A program made the position numbers and the translations under genes. A DNA stretch of 64,000 nucleotides from Sphingomonas sp. Leaf208 (GTDB lineage Bacteria > Pseudomonadota > Alphaproteobacteria > Sphingomonadales > Sphingomonadaceae). Positions 1-9,273 of the stretch are shown piece after piece. The stretch spans positions 57,957 through 121,956 of the forward strand of contig NZ_LMKH01000037.1 of NCBI RefSeq assembly GCF_001421415.1, in the 5' to 3' direction. Below the pieces are notes generated by a model that made no database searches, had not been told where the DNA came from, and was given only the letters and a program-made list of their open reading frames with translations. Numbering within the stretch: the stretch's first letter is position 1; every line of letters begins with the position of its first letter.

Positions 1-1
1 C

Positions 2-1405
2 TCAATCCCCCGTCAAGATCCGATCGACCAACTGCCCGACACTCGGCACGAAGCCGTTCGAATAGAACGGGTCCTTCTTGAAGTTATACGCCGCATGCCC
101 CGCGAACATCAAATTCTGGTCGATGTCCCCACCATGTGCGATGTCCTGCAACGTCTTCTGGATGCAGAAGCTGCGCGGGTCGGCGAGGCGTCCGGTCGAG
201 TTGGTCTCGGTATCCGCCCAGCTCGAGAACGAGCATTGCGACAGGCAGCCCATGCAGTCGGCCTGGTCCTTGCGGATCATGCCCTTCTCGGTCGGGCTAA
301 CGAACACCAGCGTGTTGTCCGGCGTCTTGAGCGCATCGGTATAGCCCTCGCCGAACCACTGCCGCGCACGCAGCAGGTCGTTGCGCGTGACCCAGAAGTT
401 CTTGCCCTTCACGCCAACGTCGAGCTGGAACACATGATCGCCAGCCTCCTGCGTCGAGAAGGCGATCTGGCGCTCGGAGCGTGCTTCCAGCGAGCGCAGG
501 AACGGGTTGCGCACCGCCGACGAATAGAAGCCGGTCGGCGAGAATTTGTGCAGCAGCACGTCGCCTTCCTCGATCTGCGTCAACGCGTCCTTCCAGCCCT
601 GCGGGATCGGGCTTTCGCGCGTGAGCAGCGGCCGCGTGCCGAACTGGAACGCGATGGTGCCGAGCTCGGGATTGTCGATCCAGTCGTTCCAGTCGCGCAG
701 ATACCAGACGCCGCCGGCCATCACGATCGGCACGTCATCGCTGATGCCGCCCTCGCGCATCACGTCGCGCAGTTCCTTCACGCGCGGATACGGGTCCTGT
801 GGCTTCAACGGATCCTCGGCGTTCGATAAGCCGTTATGCCCGCCTGCGAGCCACGGATCCTCGTACACCACCGCAGCAAGCCACTCGGCTGCCTTCGAAT
901 AGGCGCGCTTCCACAGCGCGCGGAAGGCACGGCCGGAGCTGACGATCGGCAGGTAGCTGACGCCGTAGGACGCAGTGATCTCGGACAGCTTGTACGGCAT
1001 GCCCGCACCGCAGGTGACGCCGGCCACCTTGCCGCGGGTGCGTTCGAGCACGCCGTGCAGGATCCGCTGCGCGCCGCCCATTTCCCACAACACGTTGATG
1101 TTGATCGCGCCCTTGCCGTCAGCGATCTCGTACGCCCGCTCGACTTGTTGGACCGCGCCCTCGATCGCGTACTGGACGAGCTCCTCGTGCCGGTCGCGCC
1201 GGGTCAGCGCCGCATAGACCTGCGGGATGATCTTGCCTTCGGGATCGTAGCTGTCGGCGTTGACTGCCGACACGGTGCCGATGCCCCCGGCCGCAGCCCA
1301 GGCGCCGGCCGACGCGTGGTTGGTCGCGGCGACGCCCTTGCCGCCCTCAACCAGAGGCCAGACTTCCCGACCGTTATAGACGATAGGCTTCAGGCCCTTG
1401 AACAC
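2..1405 (-). CDS. Nitronate monooxygenase family flavoprotein
   Basis: 467 aa. The family uses FMN to oxidise alkyl nitronates or related carbanions in the cytoplasm. The TIM-barrel half carries the family's glycine-rich stretches (CGAGMPY near residue 132, VMAGGVW near 227 and FGTRPLL). The C-terminal tail has a cysteine set C-x2-C-x3-C at about residues 384-391 plus another Cys near 414, which is not part of the classical short fungal or bacterial enzyme and could hold a metal or Fe-S cluster. The start is GTG at 1405, preceded by a GAGAGG ribosome site. The stop lies at the very edge of the window. The substrate cannot be read from sequence; enoyl reductase-like FMN proteins of the same fold are the alternative. 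Confidence 0.85.
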   Translation of the reverse strand: MFKGLKPIVYNGREVWPLVEGGKGVAATNHASAGAWAAAGGIGTVSAVNADSYDPEGKIIPQVYAALTRRDRHEELVQYAIEGAVQQVERAYEIADGKGAININVLWEMGGAQRILHGVLERTRGKVAGVTCGAGMPYKLSEITASYGVSYLPIVSSGRAFRALWKRAYSKAAEWLAAVVYEDPWLAGGHNGLSNAEDPLKPQDPYPRVKELRDVMREGGISDDVPIVMAGGVWYLRDWNDWIDNPELGTIAFQFGTRPLLTRESPIPQGWKDALTQIEEGDVLLHKFSPTGFYSSAVRNPFLRSLEARSERQIAFSTQEAGDHVFQLDVGVKGKNFWVTRNDLLRARQWFGEGYTDALKTPDNTLVFVSPTEKGMIRKDQADCMGCLSQCSFSSWADTETNSTGRLADPRSFCIQKTLQDIAHGGDIDQNLMFAGHAAYNFKKDPFYSNGFVPSVGQLVDRILTGD

Positions 1406-1474
1406 GACGTCACCTCTCCCGGAAAATACGGCCCCCTATATCGCAAGGACGCAACGCGCGAGCAATATTAAGAC

Positions 1475-2623
1475 CTAGGTTAGTAGTTCGCCTAGCACGC
1501 CAGGCCGACCGAGCGCATCCTCGTACAGCGCACGATAGCGAGCGATCATAACCGCTTCGTCGTATTCGGCCCGTGCCTTGGCCTGGTTCGCGGCGCCGAC
1601 CGCGGCCCGCAAGGCAGGATCGGCGACCAGTGCCTGCAACGCATCGCGCAATCGCACTTCGCCGGGAAGTTCGGTCACGAACGGCAAATTCTCCGCCGAG
1701 ACCATCCGCCTGATATCGCCGACCGGGTAACTCGCGATCGGCAGGCCGGCGGCCATCGCCTCGACCACCGAGATCGGAAACTGCTCGCTCCGCGACGACA
1801 GCGCCAGCATGTCGAAATGGCCGATATAGCGGTACGGCCGATCGAGGAATCCGGGCAGTACCAGCTTGTCCGCCATCCCCATCGCCGCGGCGGCCTGCAG
1901 TATGTTCGCGCGCTCCGGCCCCTCCCCGACGATCACGAGGCGAACCCGCCCGGAAACGCCACCGACCGCACGCACCAGCGCAGTCAGGTCCTTCACGTCT
2001 CGAAGGCCCGCCAGCGCGCCGATCACGACTTCCTTGGCGTTGGGGGTAAATCCAGGGATCGCCTTGGGTTCGGGCTTCTGCGCGTAATAGGCGGTGCCGA
2101 TCCCGTTGACGATCCGGTGGACCCGCTCGCGCGGCTGTTTCCAGGTCTTCAGCGCGATGCCTTCGAGCACCTCGGAGGGTACCGCCAACGCATGCGCAGC
2201 GCCCAGCGCGAGCCGCCGATAGATGTTGCGCTCGATCTTGAGCCCGTTCGCCTCGTCGGCGTTGAAGCCATCCTCGTGATGCACCAGCGGCGGCGATCCC
2301 TTGGCGAACGCGCGCCGCGCCATCGCCCCGTCGATCGCACCCCAATTATAGCTCAGCACCAGATCGAACCGCCGCATATACTGCGCGATCGCCTCGTAGC
2401 GCGCGACCGAAGGCTTGCCCGTCAGCGGCGGCGGGTTCTGCGCGATCTCGTAGCGCACCCCCTTCGCGATCGAGTCCCGCGCGCTCAGCGCATCGGGCAC
2501 GCCCGACACGATGGTGTGTTTCGCGCGATCGCCGAACGCATTCATCAGCCGAACCGCGCGCGCCTCCTTCCCTCCTAGGTCGAACGAGGAGTGGAGGTGG
2601 AGGATGTTGACGGGAGCGGCCAT
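1475..2623 (-). CDS. Glycosyltransferase family 4 (GT-B, group 1)
   Basis: 382 aa from the chosen ATG. It starts with the beta-strand and loop typical of GT4 (ILHLHSSFDLGGKE) and has the retaining-GT motif E-x7-E in SEQFPISVVEAMAAGLPI near the C-terminus. The predicted role is transfer of a sugar from a nucleotide donor to a cell-envelope polysaccharide or lipid; donor and acceptor are unknown. The open frame continues upstream to 2779, but the GT4 fold begins right after ATG 2623, so the longer start is rejected. No clear Shine-Dalgarno sequence precedes it. It stands alone, not in a polysaccharide cluster. Confidence 0.85.
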   Translation of the reverse strand: MAAPVNILHLHSSFDLGGKEARAVRLMNAFGDRAKHTIVSGVPDALSARDSIAKGVRYEIAQNPPPLTGKPSVARYEAIAQYMRRFDLVLSYNWGAIDGAMARRAFAKGSPPLVHHEDGFNADEANGLKIERNIYRRLALGAAHALAVPSEVLEGIALKTWKQPRERVHRIVNGIGTAYYAQKPEPKAIPGFTPNAKEVVIGALAGLRDVKDLTALVRAVGGVSGRVRLVIVGEGPERANILQAAAAMGMADKLVLPGFLDRPYRYIGHFDMLALSSRSEQFPISVVEAMAAGLPIASYPVGDIRRMVSAENLPFVTELPGEVRLRDALQALVADPALRAAVGAANQAKARAEYDEAVMIARYRALYEDALGRPGVLGELLT

Positions 2624-2855
2624 GGCCGACGCGATGCCGATTTTCGCGAGCGCTTTCAAGGGCGCGTGCGGACTTACCGTGCGCCAGCGCTGGCAACACA
2701 ATCGGCATCGGTACAATATTGCCGTCGAATCGGACCATTCATCCAAGTCTTTGCATCGATAGCCAAGCGAAACGGACAATGTTCACGTTGAGCCTTATGC
2801 GACCTGGCCCGTAAAACAGCTGGACCTGAATACCGGCAATAAAAGGATGACCGTT

Positions 2856-3211
2856 ATGGCTGCCTATGATTTCGATCCAAAACAGATCCAGAGTGCTCTC
2901 GACGCCGCTGCGCAACATGCAAAGTCGGCCAATATTGCTTCGGTTAGTGCGGAGACCGACGTTTCCAATGGCGGCGCCTTGGTACTAGCCGGCGGGTGTA
3001 TCAGCGTCACGGTCAACAACGGACAGGTCTGCGTCAATCTGCCACTAGGGTTCGGCTCGATCTGCCTGCCCATTCCGTCGATTTCCCCAGCGGAACCGCA
3101 GCGCAGGCTTGCCTCGACATCTGCACGACATGGGGCACCCCTACCGGCGTGAAGGTCACGATCTCGGTCGCCGGGCATGTCGTCGTTTCGAAGTCGTTCG
3201 GCCGCTGCTGA
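2856..3211 (+). pseudogene. Small Cys-containing protein, apparent single-base frameshift
   Basis: The first frame (MAAYDFDPKQ..., ATG 2856 with AAAAGGA 8 bases upstream) runs into unrelated sequence and stops at 3152. A second frame contains a convincing continuation (ACLDICTTWG ... VSKSFGRC) ending at 3211. Adding one base in the T3C4 run at 3082-3088 joins them into one protein of about 118 aa with six cysteines and no signal peptide. This looks like a one-base loss, a sequencing error or, less likely, programmed frameshifting. Function is unknown to me. ATG 2847 in the same frame overlaps the ribosome site and is less likely. Confidence 0.6.
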
Positions 3212-3264
3212 TCCGACTTTCCAAGAGGGAGGCCGCGCGCTGCGTCCTCCCTCCTGGCTAGCAC

Positions 3265-4374
3265 TCAGCCTGCGAACACTTCCTTGGCGATGTGCGTGAT
3301 CCGGCATGCCAGATCCGCCTCACCACTAGCCACCACGTAGAAGTCGCCCGCGTCGGCGATGCCCGTCGTGAAGACCACGTTGTCGAGGTACATGCTGTCC
3401 TTCAGCGGCTCAGTCAGCGCCGGGTTCGGCTCCAGCAATGCGGTGTGCTCGGTCGCGACGGTGATCGACGGGTCCTCCTTGTCTAGGATCGACCAATAGG
3501 TTCGGTAGATGCCGACCACGCCCGATGGCTCCACCCCGTGCCACAGCGTCAGCCAGCCACGATCGGTCAGGATCGGAGGCGCGCCGCCACCCATCCGCGC
3601 GGTCGAGACGGTGGCCGAATGTGGCCGGATGCCGGGCTTGTCATGCGGCTTCCAGTGCAGCGCATCGGGCGAGCGCGACAGGTTGATCGACGGCCCGCTG
3701 CGCCATTCGCTACCCGGCGGATAGGCAAAATACAGGTCGCCGAGCGGCCGGGTCTGCGCCCAATACTGCCCACCGATCAGGCCCTCGAAGATCAGCATGT
3801 CCTTGTTCTGGTGATCGAGCACGATTCCCTCGAGCTGCCAGTCGAGCGCGTTGGCGGACGAATACAACGTCGTCGAATGCCGCTCCGGGCTTACGGAACA
3901 GGTGGTCATCAGATACCGATCCCCAACCTTCGAGATCCGCGCATCCTCGACGCCGTAGCATTGGTACGACGTCCGCGGCGCGATCGCCTTGTCGTAATGC
4001 ACCGCGACCACCGAGCGGCCCTCAGGCTCGAGCTCGACCGGGAGCAGCCACGACAGCGAGGTCAGCGCCATCACCTTCCACCCGCCGCCGGGGATCAGGA
4101 ATTTGCGTGGATCCTTGGTATCCACCATCGTCAGCGGCCAAGCGTCGAGCACATACGCGCCGTCTTCCCAGCGGATCGCATGGACGTTGCCATCCCTGAT
4201 CGGCTTCTTCAGCGCCTCCGCCACGCGCACCATCAACAGCAGATTGCCATTCGCCAATCGCGTCATCCCCGGATTGAACGCACCGAGCACATAGGTCTCG
4301 GCGCCGACCTTCCCCGCCAGCGGCGAGCGCGACAGGTCGATGTCGGCGGGGGTGAAGACGAGCTGATCGAACAT
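3265..4374 (-). CDS. Glycoside hydrolase family 130 (mannoside phosphorylase-like)
   Basis: 369 aa five-bladed propeller-type protein. Family marks seen are YGVEDARIS with the probable catalytic Asp near residue 145, GGGAPPILT, LWHGVE and YLDNVVFTTG near the end. GH130 enzymes cleave beta-mannosides, usually by phosphorolysis giving mannose-1-phosphate; hydrolytic members exist, so the mode is not certain. No signal peptide is visible, so action is probably cytoplasmic. The start is ATG 4374 with AAGGAG six bases upstream. No mannan transporter is nearby. Confidence 0.85.
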   Translation of the reverse strand: MFDQLVFTPADIDLSRSPLAGKVGAETYVLGAFNPGMTRLANGNLLLMVRVAEALKKPIRDGNVHAIRWEDGAYVLDAWPLTMVDTKDPRKFLIPGGGWKVMALTSLSWLLPVELEPEGRSVVAVHYDKAIAPRTSYQCYGVEDARISKVGDRYLMTTCSVSPERHSTTLYSSANALDWQLEGIVLDHQNKDMLIFEGLIGGQYWAQTRPLGDLYFAYPPGSEWRSGPSINLSRSPDALHWKPHDKPGIRPHSATVSTARMGGGAPPILTDRGWLTLWHGVEPSGVVGIYRTYWSILDKEDPSITVATEHTALLEPNPALTEPLKDSMYLDNVVFTTGIADAGDFYVVASGEADLACRITHIAKEVFAG

Positions 4375-4400
4375 GCTATTCTCCTTGGTGAGTATGCCGT

Positions 4401-4478
4401 GTTCCCCCGCGAAAGCGGGGGCCCAGGGTCATGAATGCCGCCCTATGGTATCCTGGGCTCCCGCCTCCGCGGGGGAAC
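4401..4478. repeat. Two-armed palindromic repeat, GTTCCCCCGC family
   Basis: Arm 4401-4427 (GTTCCCCCGC, loop gaaa, GCGGGGG, CCAGG) is repeated in inverted orientation at 4451-4478. Each arm is itself a small hairpin and the two arms pair with each other. It lies between the GH130 and SDR genes, both read leftward, so it is in the intercistronic gap. Similar arms occur at 25873, 47613 and 47752. Confidence 0.85.
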
Positions 4479-4490
4479 TTGGAGGGAAGA

Positions 4491-5249
4491 TCATTCCCCC
4501 TCAAGCGCCCGCGGGACGATGACGATCTGCTGGATTACCGATCGCGTCGGCTGGGTAAGCAAAAACTCGACCCCCGCCGCGATGTCCTCGCCGCGCAGCA
4601 TCTGCTCCGCCTCGATCATCTGGCGCTGCTTGTCGTCGGGCACGTCGGGATATTGCATGTCCGACCCGACCTTGCCCGGCTCGACCAGCGAAACCCGGAT
4701 CCCCTTCGGCCCCAGTTCGCGCCGCAATGCTTCCGAAAAACCCGCGATCCCGGACTTGATACCGGCATACACCGTCGAGCTCGGCCCGAGAATATGCGCG
4801 CTCAGCGAGCCAATGATGACCATGTCGCCGATCGGCGTCATCCGGTGCGCCGCATGATGCGCGCTGAGGAGATAGGCAGTGAAATCGACCGCGATCGCGT
4901 AGCGAAGCTCGTCCTCGGTCATCTGCGTCAGGCCACCGGCCGCTACCGCGGCGTTGATGACGGTGATGTCGAACCCGCCGAGATACGCCTCGCCCGCATC
5001 GAAGAACGCGCGGACCTTGTCGGGATCGGCGAGTTCGGTGATCATCCCGTCGCCCTCGCCGACCTGTCGGATGTGCGCGAGCGCGTCCTGCAGATAGCGC
5101 TCGTCGCGCCCACAGACGTAAACCTTGGCGCCGTTCGCGGCGAGCATGACCGCGATCGCCCGGCCGATCCCGGTCGTGCCCCCGGTAATGATCGCGCGGC
5201 GGCCCTTGAGCGGGCGGGCGGTCGTATGCAGGTCGGCGCGTTCGGTCAT
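4491..5249 (-). CDS. SDR family NAD(P)-dependent oxidoreductase
   Basis: 252 aa classical short-chain dehydrogenase. The nucleotide-binding motif TGGTTGIG is near residue 22 and NAAVAAGG near 99. The catalytic Ser is in IIGSLSAH near 147, followed by Tyr and Lys in the YAGIK motif near 160. The protein ends soon after a shortened substrate loop. Substrate is unknown. It lies between GH130 and an alpha/beta hydrolase on the same strand; the 59-base gap to the hydrolase allows co-transcription. Confidence 0.85.
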   Translation of the reverse strand: MTERADLHTTARPLKGRRAIITGGTTGIGRAIAVMLAANGAKVYVCGRDERYLQDALAHIRQVGEGDGMITELADPDKVRAFFDAGEAYLGGFDITVINAAVAAGGLTQMTEDELRYAIAVDFTAYLLSAHHAAHRMTPIGDMVIIGSLSAHILGPSSTVYAGIKSGIAGFSEALRRELGPKGIRVSLVEPGKVGSDMQYPDVPDDKQRQMIEAEQMLRGEDIAAGVEFLLTQPTRSVIQQIVIVPRALEGE

Positions 5250-5308
5250 CGAGTTTCCCGGCTTGTCAGTAAGGTCGACGCCAAACGCGCAGTCCCAGCC
5301 GGATGTCC

Positions 5309-6190
5309 CTAAGCGCGGATCGCCGCCCCCTCAAGCGCGCGCGCCAGCAACCGGTCGATCGGCTCCTGCAGCATCGTCTCGCTTAGCGTCGGCGCGTGGC
5401 CGACACCCGGCACCGTCACCAGTTCCGCCTGATCTAGCGATGCCGCCATCCGCTCCGCCGTCGCCGCCGACAGCAGGTCCGATCGCCCCCCGCGCACGAT
5501 CAGCGTCGGCACATCGCGCAGGGAGCCTAGCGCCTGCCACATGTCAGGCCCCGCCTCGTTCCCCGGCACGCGGAACGGCTCGGCGATCTTCAGATCGTAA
5601 TCGAGCACGATCCGCCCCGAACTGTTGAGCCGGTACAGCCGCTTGGCCATCGCCAGCCAATCCTCGATCTGCCAGTCGGGATAGACGTCGGCGTTGTTCT
5701 CCGAAACGCAGCGGGCTGCATGCATCCAGGTCGGGAAAACGCTCGCCTTGCCGACATAGCCGCGGATTCGCGACAGGCCCTGCGCGTCGATCTCCGGGCC
5801 GACGTCGTTGAGCAACGCCGCCATCATCCGACCGCGCGATGGCCCGGCCATCAGCATCGTCACGATCCCGCCCAGCGACGTGCCGAACGCGATATACCGA
5901 TCGATACCCTGGTCGGTCAGCAACGCCTCGACGTCCTGCACGTAGGTCAGCGGCACGTACGACATCGGGTCCTTCGCGTAGGCGCTCTCGCCCCGCCCGC
6001 GAAAGTCCACCGCGATCAGGCGCCAGCGCCCCGCCAGCCTGGCCGCCAATGCATCGAAATCGCGCGCATTCCGCGTCAGCCCCGCCATGCAGATGATCGG
6101 CGACTGCCCTTCCGCGCCCCCCGGATAGTCCCTCGCGTGGAGTCTCAGCCCGTCGTTGGACCACCAATAGAGGTTTTCGTAAGCGGCCAT
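5309..6190 (-). CDS. Alpha/beta fold hydrolase
   Basis: 293 aa from ATG 6190, which has GAAGGA seven bases upstream. The nucleophile elbow is FGTSLGG, the acid probably lies in LIVRGGRSDLL, and the catalytic His is in GVGHAPTL near the C-terminus. The N-terminal Trp-rich stretch (LYWWSNDGLRLHARDYPG) is typical of an esterase or haloperoxidase-like subgroup. Substrate is unknown. The selO gene starts 37 bases away on the other strand, so the two probably share a promoter region. Confidence 0.85.
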   Translation of the reverse strand: MAAYENLYWWSNDGLRLHARDYPGGAEGQSPIICMAGLTRNARDFDALAARLAGRWRLIAVDFRGRGESAYAKDPMSYVPLTYVQDVEALLTDQGIDRYIAFGTSLGGIVTMLMAGPSRGRMMAALLNDVGPEIDAQGLSRIRGYVGKASVFPTWMHAARCVSENNADVYPDWQIEDWLAMAKRLYRLNSSGRIVLDYDLKIAEPFRVPGNEAGPDMWQALGSLRDVPTLIVRGGRSDLLSAATAERMAASLDQAELVTVPGVGHAPTLSETMLQEPIDRLLARALEGAAIRA

Positions 6191-6227
6191 GGTTGCGTCC
6201 TTCGGGTAGTGGCCACCATATCGCCGC

Positions 6228-7589
6228 ATGCCTATCTCCCCGCAAGCCTATCGCCCCGAAGCAAAGCTCCTCGACCTCGGCGACGGCTTCTTCGATCCCG
6301 TCGCGCCCGCCGACTTCCCCGAGACGAGGCTGCGCTTCCGCAACGATCGCGCCGCCGCGCAGATCGGTCTCGACGCGCTCACCGAAGACGAATGGACACG
6401 TCATTTCGGCCGGTTCGAGCCGCTCCCCGGCACGCTCCCCCAGCCGTTCGCGCTCCGCTACCACGGCCACCAGTTCCGCAACTACAACCCCGATCTCGGC
6501 GACGGCCGCGGTTTCACCTTCGCGCAGATGCGCGACGACCGAGGTCGCCTGATGGACCTCGGGACCAAGGGGTCGGGCCAGACGCCGTGGAGCCGTGCAG
6601 GGGACGGTCGCCTCACACTCAAGGGCGGTGTGCGCGAAATCCTCGCGACCGAGATGCTCGAAGCGCTCAACGTCCCCACCTCGCGGACGCTGTCGCTGAT
6701 CGAGACTGGCGAGGAACTCCAACGTGGCGACGAACCCAGCCCGACGCGCTCGGCGGTCCTCGTCCGCCTCAACCACAGCCACGTCCGCATCGGCAGCTTC
6801 CAGCGTCTCGCCTACCACCGCGATGAAGCGGCTTTACGCAAGCTCGTCGGCTACACGCTGCGCAACCTCTACGACGAGGACAACGACGATCCGGTCCGCC
6901 TGCTCGACCTCGTCGTCGGCCGCACCGCGCGTCTCGCGGCGCGCTACATGGCGGCGGGTTTCGTCCACGGCGTGCTCAATTCCGACAACATCAACGTCAC
7001 CGGAGAAAGCTTCGACTACGGCCCGTGGCGGTTCGCCCCGACCTGGGACCCGGCCTTCACCGCCGCTTATTTCGACCATCAGGGGCTCTACGCGTTCAGC
7101 CGCCAGCCCGAGGCAATTCACTGGGACGTGATGCAACTCGCGGTGGCACTCCGCCAGATCGCCGAGAGCGACCCGCTGGTGGCGGCACTTGACCAGTTCG
7201 GCCCGCGCTACCAACCCGAGGTCACGCAGGCGATCCTCTGGCGCCTCGGCGTCCGCCCGCGCGATCCGGATACCGACCGCGACCTCGTCCAGGCCACCGA
7301 ACGCGCGCTCCGCACCTCCGGCGGCGGGATCGACCGGTTCTTCTTCGACGCGTTCGGTGGAGAGTTGCCCGGCACCTACGACGAACCCTGGGCCGAAGTC
7401 CGCGCCGCACTCGCGTCCTACGAACCCCGGAAAGACCGCTCGCACCCCTATTGGTCGGGCGAGCCATGCAGCATGCTCATCGACGAGGTCGAAGCGATTT
7501 GGGCCCCGATCGCTGAGCACGACGACTGGACAGCCCTAAATGCAAAAGTGGCCGTGATCCGCGGCATGAGCCAGGCACTAGCCGATTAA
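6228..7589 (+). CDS. selO: Protein adenylyltransferase SelO (YdiU/UPF0061)
   Basis: 453 aa pseudokinase-fold enzyme that AMPylates proteins on Ser, Thr or Tyr. Family signatures seen are YHGHQFRNYNPDLGDGR, the glycine-rich LGTKGSGQTPWSR with LKGGVREIL, and the metal-binding HGVLNSDNINVTGESFDYGP. It is shorter than E. coli SelO and ends without the C-terminal Cys or selenocysteine motif found in some eukaryotic members. The family is tied to redox stress through AMPylation of glutaredoxin-type targets (known from other bacteria). ATG 6228 is chosen because it leads straight into the conserved N-terminus. Confidence 0.93.
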   Translation: MPISPQAYRPEAKLLDLGDGFFDPVAPADFPETRLRFRNDRAAAQIGLDALTEDEWTRHFGRFEPLPGTLPQPFALRYHGHQFRNYNPDLGDGRGFTFAQMRDDRGRLMDLGTKGSGQTPWSRAGDGRLTLKGGVREILATEMLEALNVPTSRTLSLIETGEELQRGDEPSPTRSAVLVRLNHSHVRIGSFQRLAYHRDEAALRKLVGYTLRNLYDEDNDDPVRLLDLVVGRTARLAARYMAAGFVHGVLNSDNINVTGESFDYGPWRFAPTWDPAFTAAYFDHQGLYAFSRQPEAIHWDVMQLAVALRQIAESDPLVAALDQFGPRYQPEVTQAILWRLGVRPRDPDTDRDLVQATERALRTSGGGIDRFFFDAFGGELPGTYDEPWAEVRAALASYEPRKDRSHPYWSGEPCSMLIDEVEAIWAPIAEHDDWTALNAKVAVIRGMSQALAD

Positions 7590-7625
7590 TTGGAATCAAA
7601 CCCGATTTGGGGCAAGAGCGGCACC

Positions 7626-9038
7626 ATGTCCGACGAGATCATTTCCTACGAGCCAGCCACCGGTGCGGTCCTCTGGCGCCACCCAATCGGCGACGTCGAC
7701 GCCGAAGTCGCCTGCGCGCGCGCCGGCTGGTCGAGCTGGGCGTCGAAACCACTCGCCTTCCGGATCGAGACGATGCGGCGCTTCGCCAACATCGTCCGCC
7801 AGCGCAACGACGCGTTCACCGACCTGATCGCGCGCGAGACGGGCAAGCCGATCTGGGAAGCGCGCGGCGAGGTCGAGACGGTCATCGCCAAGGTCGACAT
7901 CTCGGTCAGCGCCTATGCCGATCGCACCGCGCAGCGCCGCCTCGAAGCGACGATGGGATCGCGGATCGCCGTCCGCCACAAGCCGCACGGCGTGCTGGCC
8001 GTGCTCGGGCCGTACAACTTCCCGGCGCACCTGCCCAACGGCCACATTGTCCCCGCGCTGATTGCCGGCAACGCCGTGGTCTTCAAGCCATCCGAAAAGA
8101 CCCCTGCGGTCGGCGCGTTCCTCGTCGAATGTTTCCGCGCCGCAGGCGTACCGGCCGAGTGCATTCGTTTAGTCATCGGTGGCCCCAACGAGGGCAAGGC
8201 ACTCGCCGCGCACCCCGATATCGACGGGCTGCTGTTCACCGGCTCGGCGCGCACCGGCCTCGCGCTTAACCGCGCGTTCGCCGACAAGCCCGAGAAGATC
8301 CTCGCGCTCGAGATGGGCGGCAACAATCCGATCGTCGTCTGGGACGCGCCCGATCTGCACACCGCCGCCGTGCTGATCATCCAGTCCGCCTTCACCACCG
8401 CCGGCCAGCGTTGCACCGCCGCGCGCCGGCTGATCGTCGACACGAAGCTGTACGACCCGCTGATCGCGACGCTCGACAAGATGGTCGGACGGATCATCGT
8501 CGGCGAGCCGCACGCCAACCCCGCCCCGTTCATGGGCCCGGTGATCGACAACGAAGCCGCCGAGCAGCTGACCGAGAGCTTCCTCGAACTGATGACACGC
8601 GGTGGCCGCCCGATCCGTCATCTCGAACGCCCGGTCGCGGACCTGCCGTTCCTGAAGCCTGCACTGATCGACGTCACCGACATCGCCGACCGCCCCGATA
8701 TCGAGCTGTTCGGCCCGATCCTGCAGGTCGTCCGCGTCGACGATTTCGACGCCGCGATCGCCGAGGCGAACAACACCCGCTACGGCCTGTCCGCTTCGCT
8801 GATCAGCCAGACGCCCGCGCTCTACGACCGGTTCTGGGCGAACATCCGCGCCGGCATCGTCAACTGGAACAAGCCCACCAATGGCGCCTCGTCGGGCGCG
8901 CCGTTCGGCGGCATCGGCTGGTCGGGCAACCACCGCCCAAGCGCCTATTACGCCGCGGATTACTGCGCCTACCCGGTCGTCAGCAGCGAATCCGAGAGCG
9001 CGCGTGCGTCGATCGGCATCGGCCTTGCCGACGGCTGA
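7626..9038 (+). CDS. astD: N-succinylglutamate 5-semialdehyde dehydrogenase (AstD-like)
   Basis: 470 aa aldehyde dehydrogenase that oxidises succinylglutamate semialdehyde to succinylglutamate with NAD in the arginine succinyltransferase pathway. It matches AstD closely in remembered sequence: RHKPHGVLAVLGPYNFP, FKPSEKTP, LEMGGNNP (general base Glu), TAGQRCTAARR (catalytic Cys), and the C-terminal NWNKPTNGAS plus GNHRPSAYYAADYCAYP that separates AstD from other ALDHs. ATG 7626 is chosen over the upstream TTG. The other ast genes (astA, astB, astE) are not in this window, so it works with genes elsewhere or in a related semialdehyde step. Confidence 0.88.
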   Translation: MSDEIISYEPATGAVLWRHPIGDVDAEVACARAGWSSWASKPLAFRIETMRRFANIVRQRNDAFTDLIARETGKPIWEARGEVETVIAKVDISVSAYADRTAQRRLEATMGSRIAVRHKPHGVLAVLGPYNFPAHLPNGHIVPALIAGNAVVFKPSEKTPAVGAFLVECFRAAGVPAECIRLVIGGPNEGKALAAHPDIDGLLFTGSARTGLALNRAFADKPEKILALEMGGNNPIVVWDAPDLHTAAVLIIQSAFTTAGQRCTAARRLIVDTKLYDPLIATLDKMVGRIIVGEPHANPAPFMGPVIDNEAAEQLTESFLELMTRGGRPIRHLERPVADLPFLKPALIDVTDIADRPDIELFGPILQVVRVDDFDAAIAEANNTRYGLSASLISQTPALYDRFWANIRAGIVNWNKPTNGASSGAPFGGIGWSGNHRPSAYYAADYCAYPVVSSESESARASIGIGLADG

Positions 9039-9045
9039 GACCTTC

Positions 9046-9170
9046 GATCCTCCCCCGCCAGGGGGAGGTGGCGCGAAGCGACGGAGGGGGAGGACACAGA
9101 GCAGAGGTTATCGCGGCCCTCCCCCTCCGTCTGGCAAGCGCCAGCCACCTCCCCCTAGCGGGGGAGGATC
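9046..9170. repeat. Two-armed C-rich palindromic repeat
   Basis: Arms gatcctcccccgccaggggg (9046 on) and its inverted partner ending gggggaggatc (9170), with inner inverted segments cggagggggagg and cctccccctccg. It lies between astD and cobA. It is nearly the same element as the one at 38243-38370 and is related to the one inside metH at 61854-61980. Confidence 0.85.
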
Positions 9171-9273
9171 GGTCGATTCGACGATCAACATGCCCTGCCA
9201 CGAAAGCAATCCTACATCCCGCCAAAGCATCATTCGGTTGCAGCACAGCGCCCATCCGCCCATCTCCGGTCGC

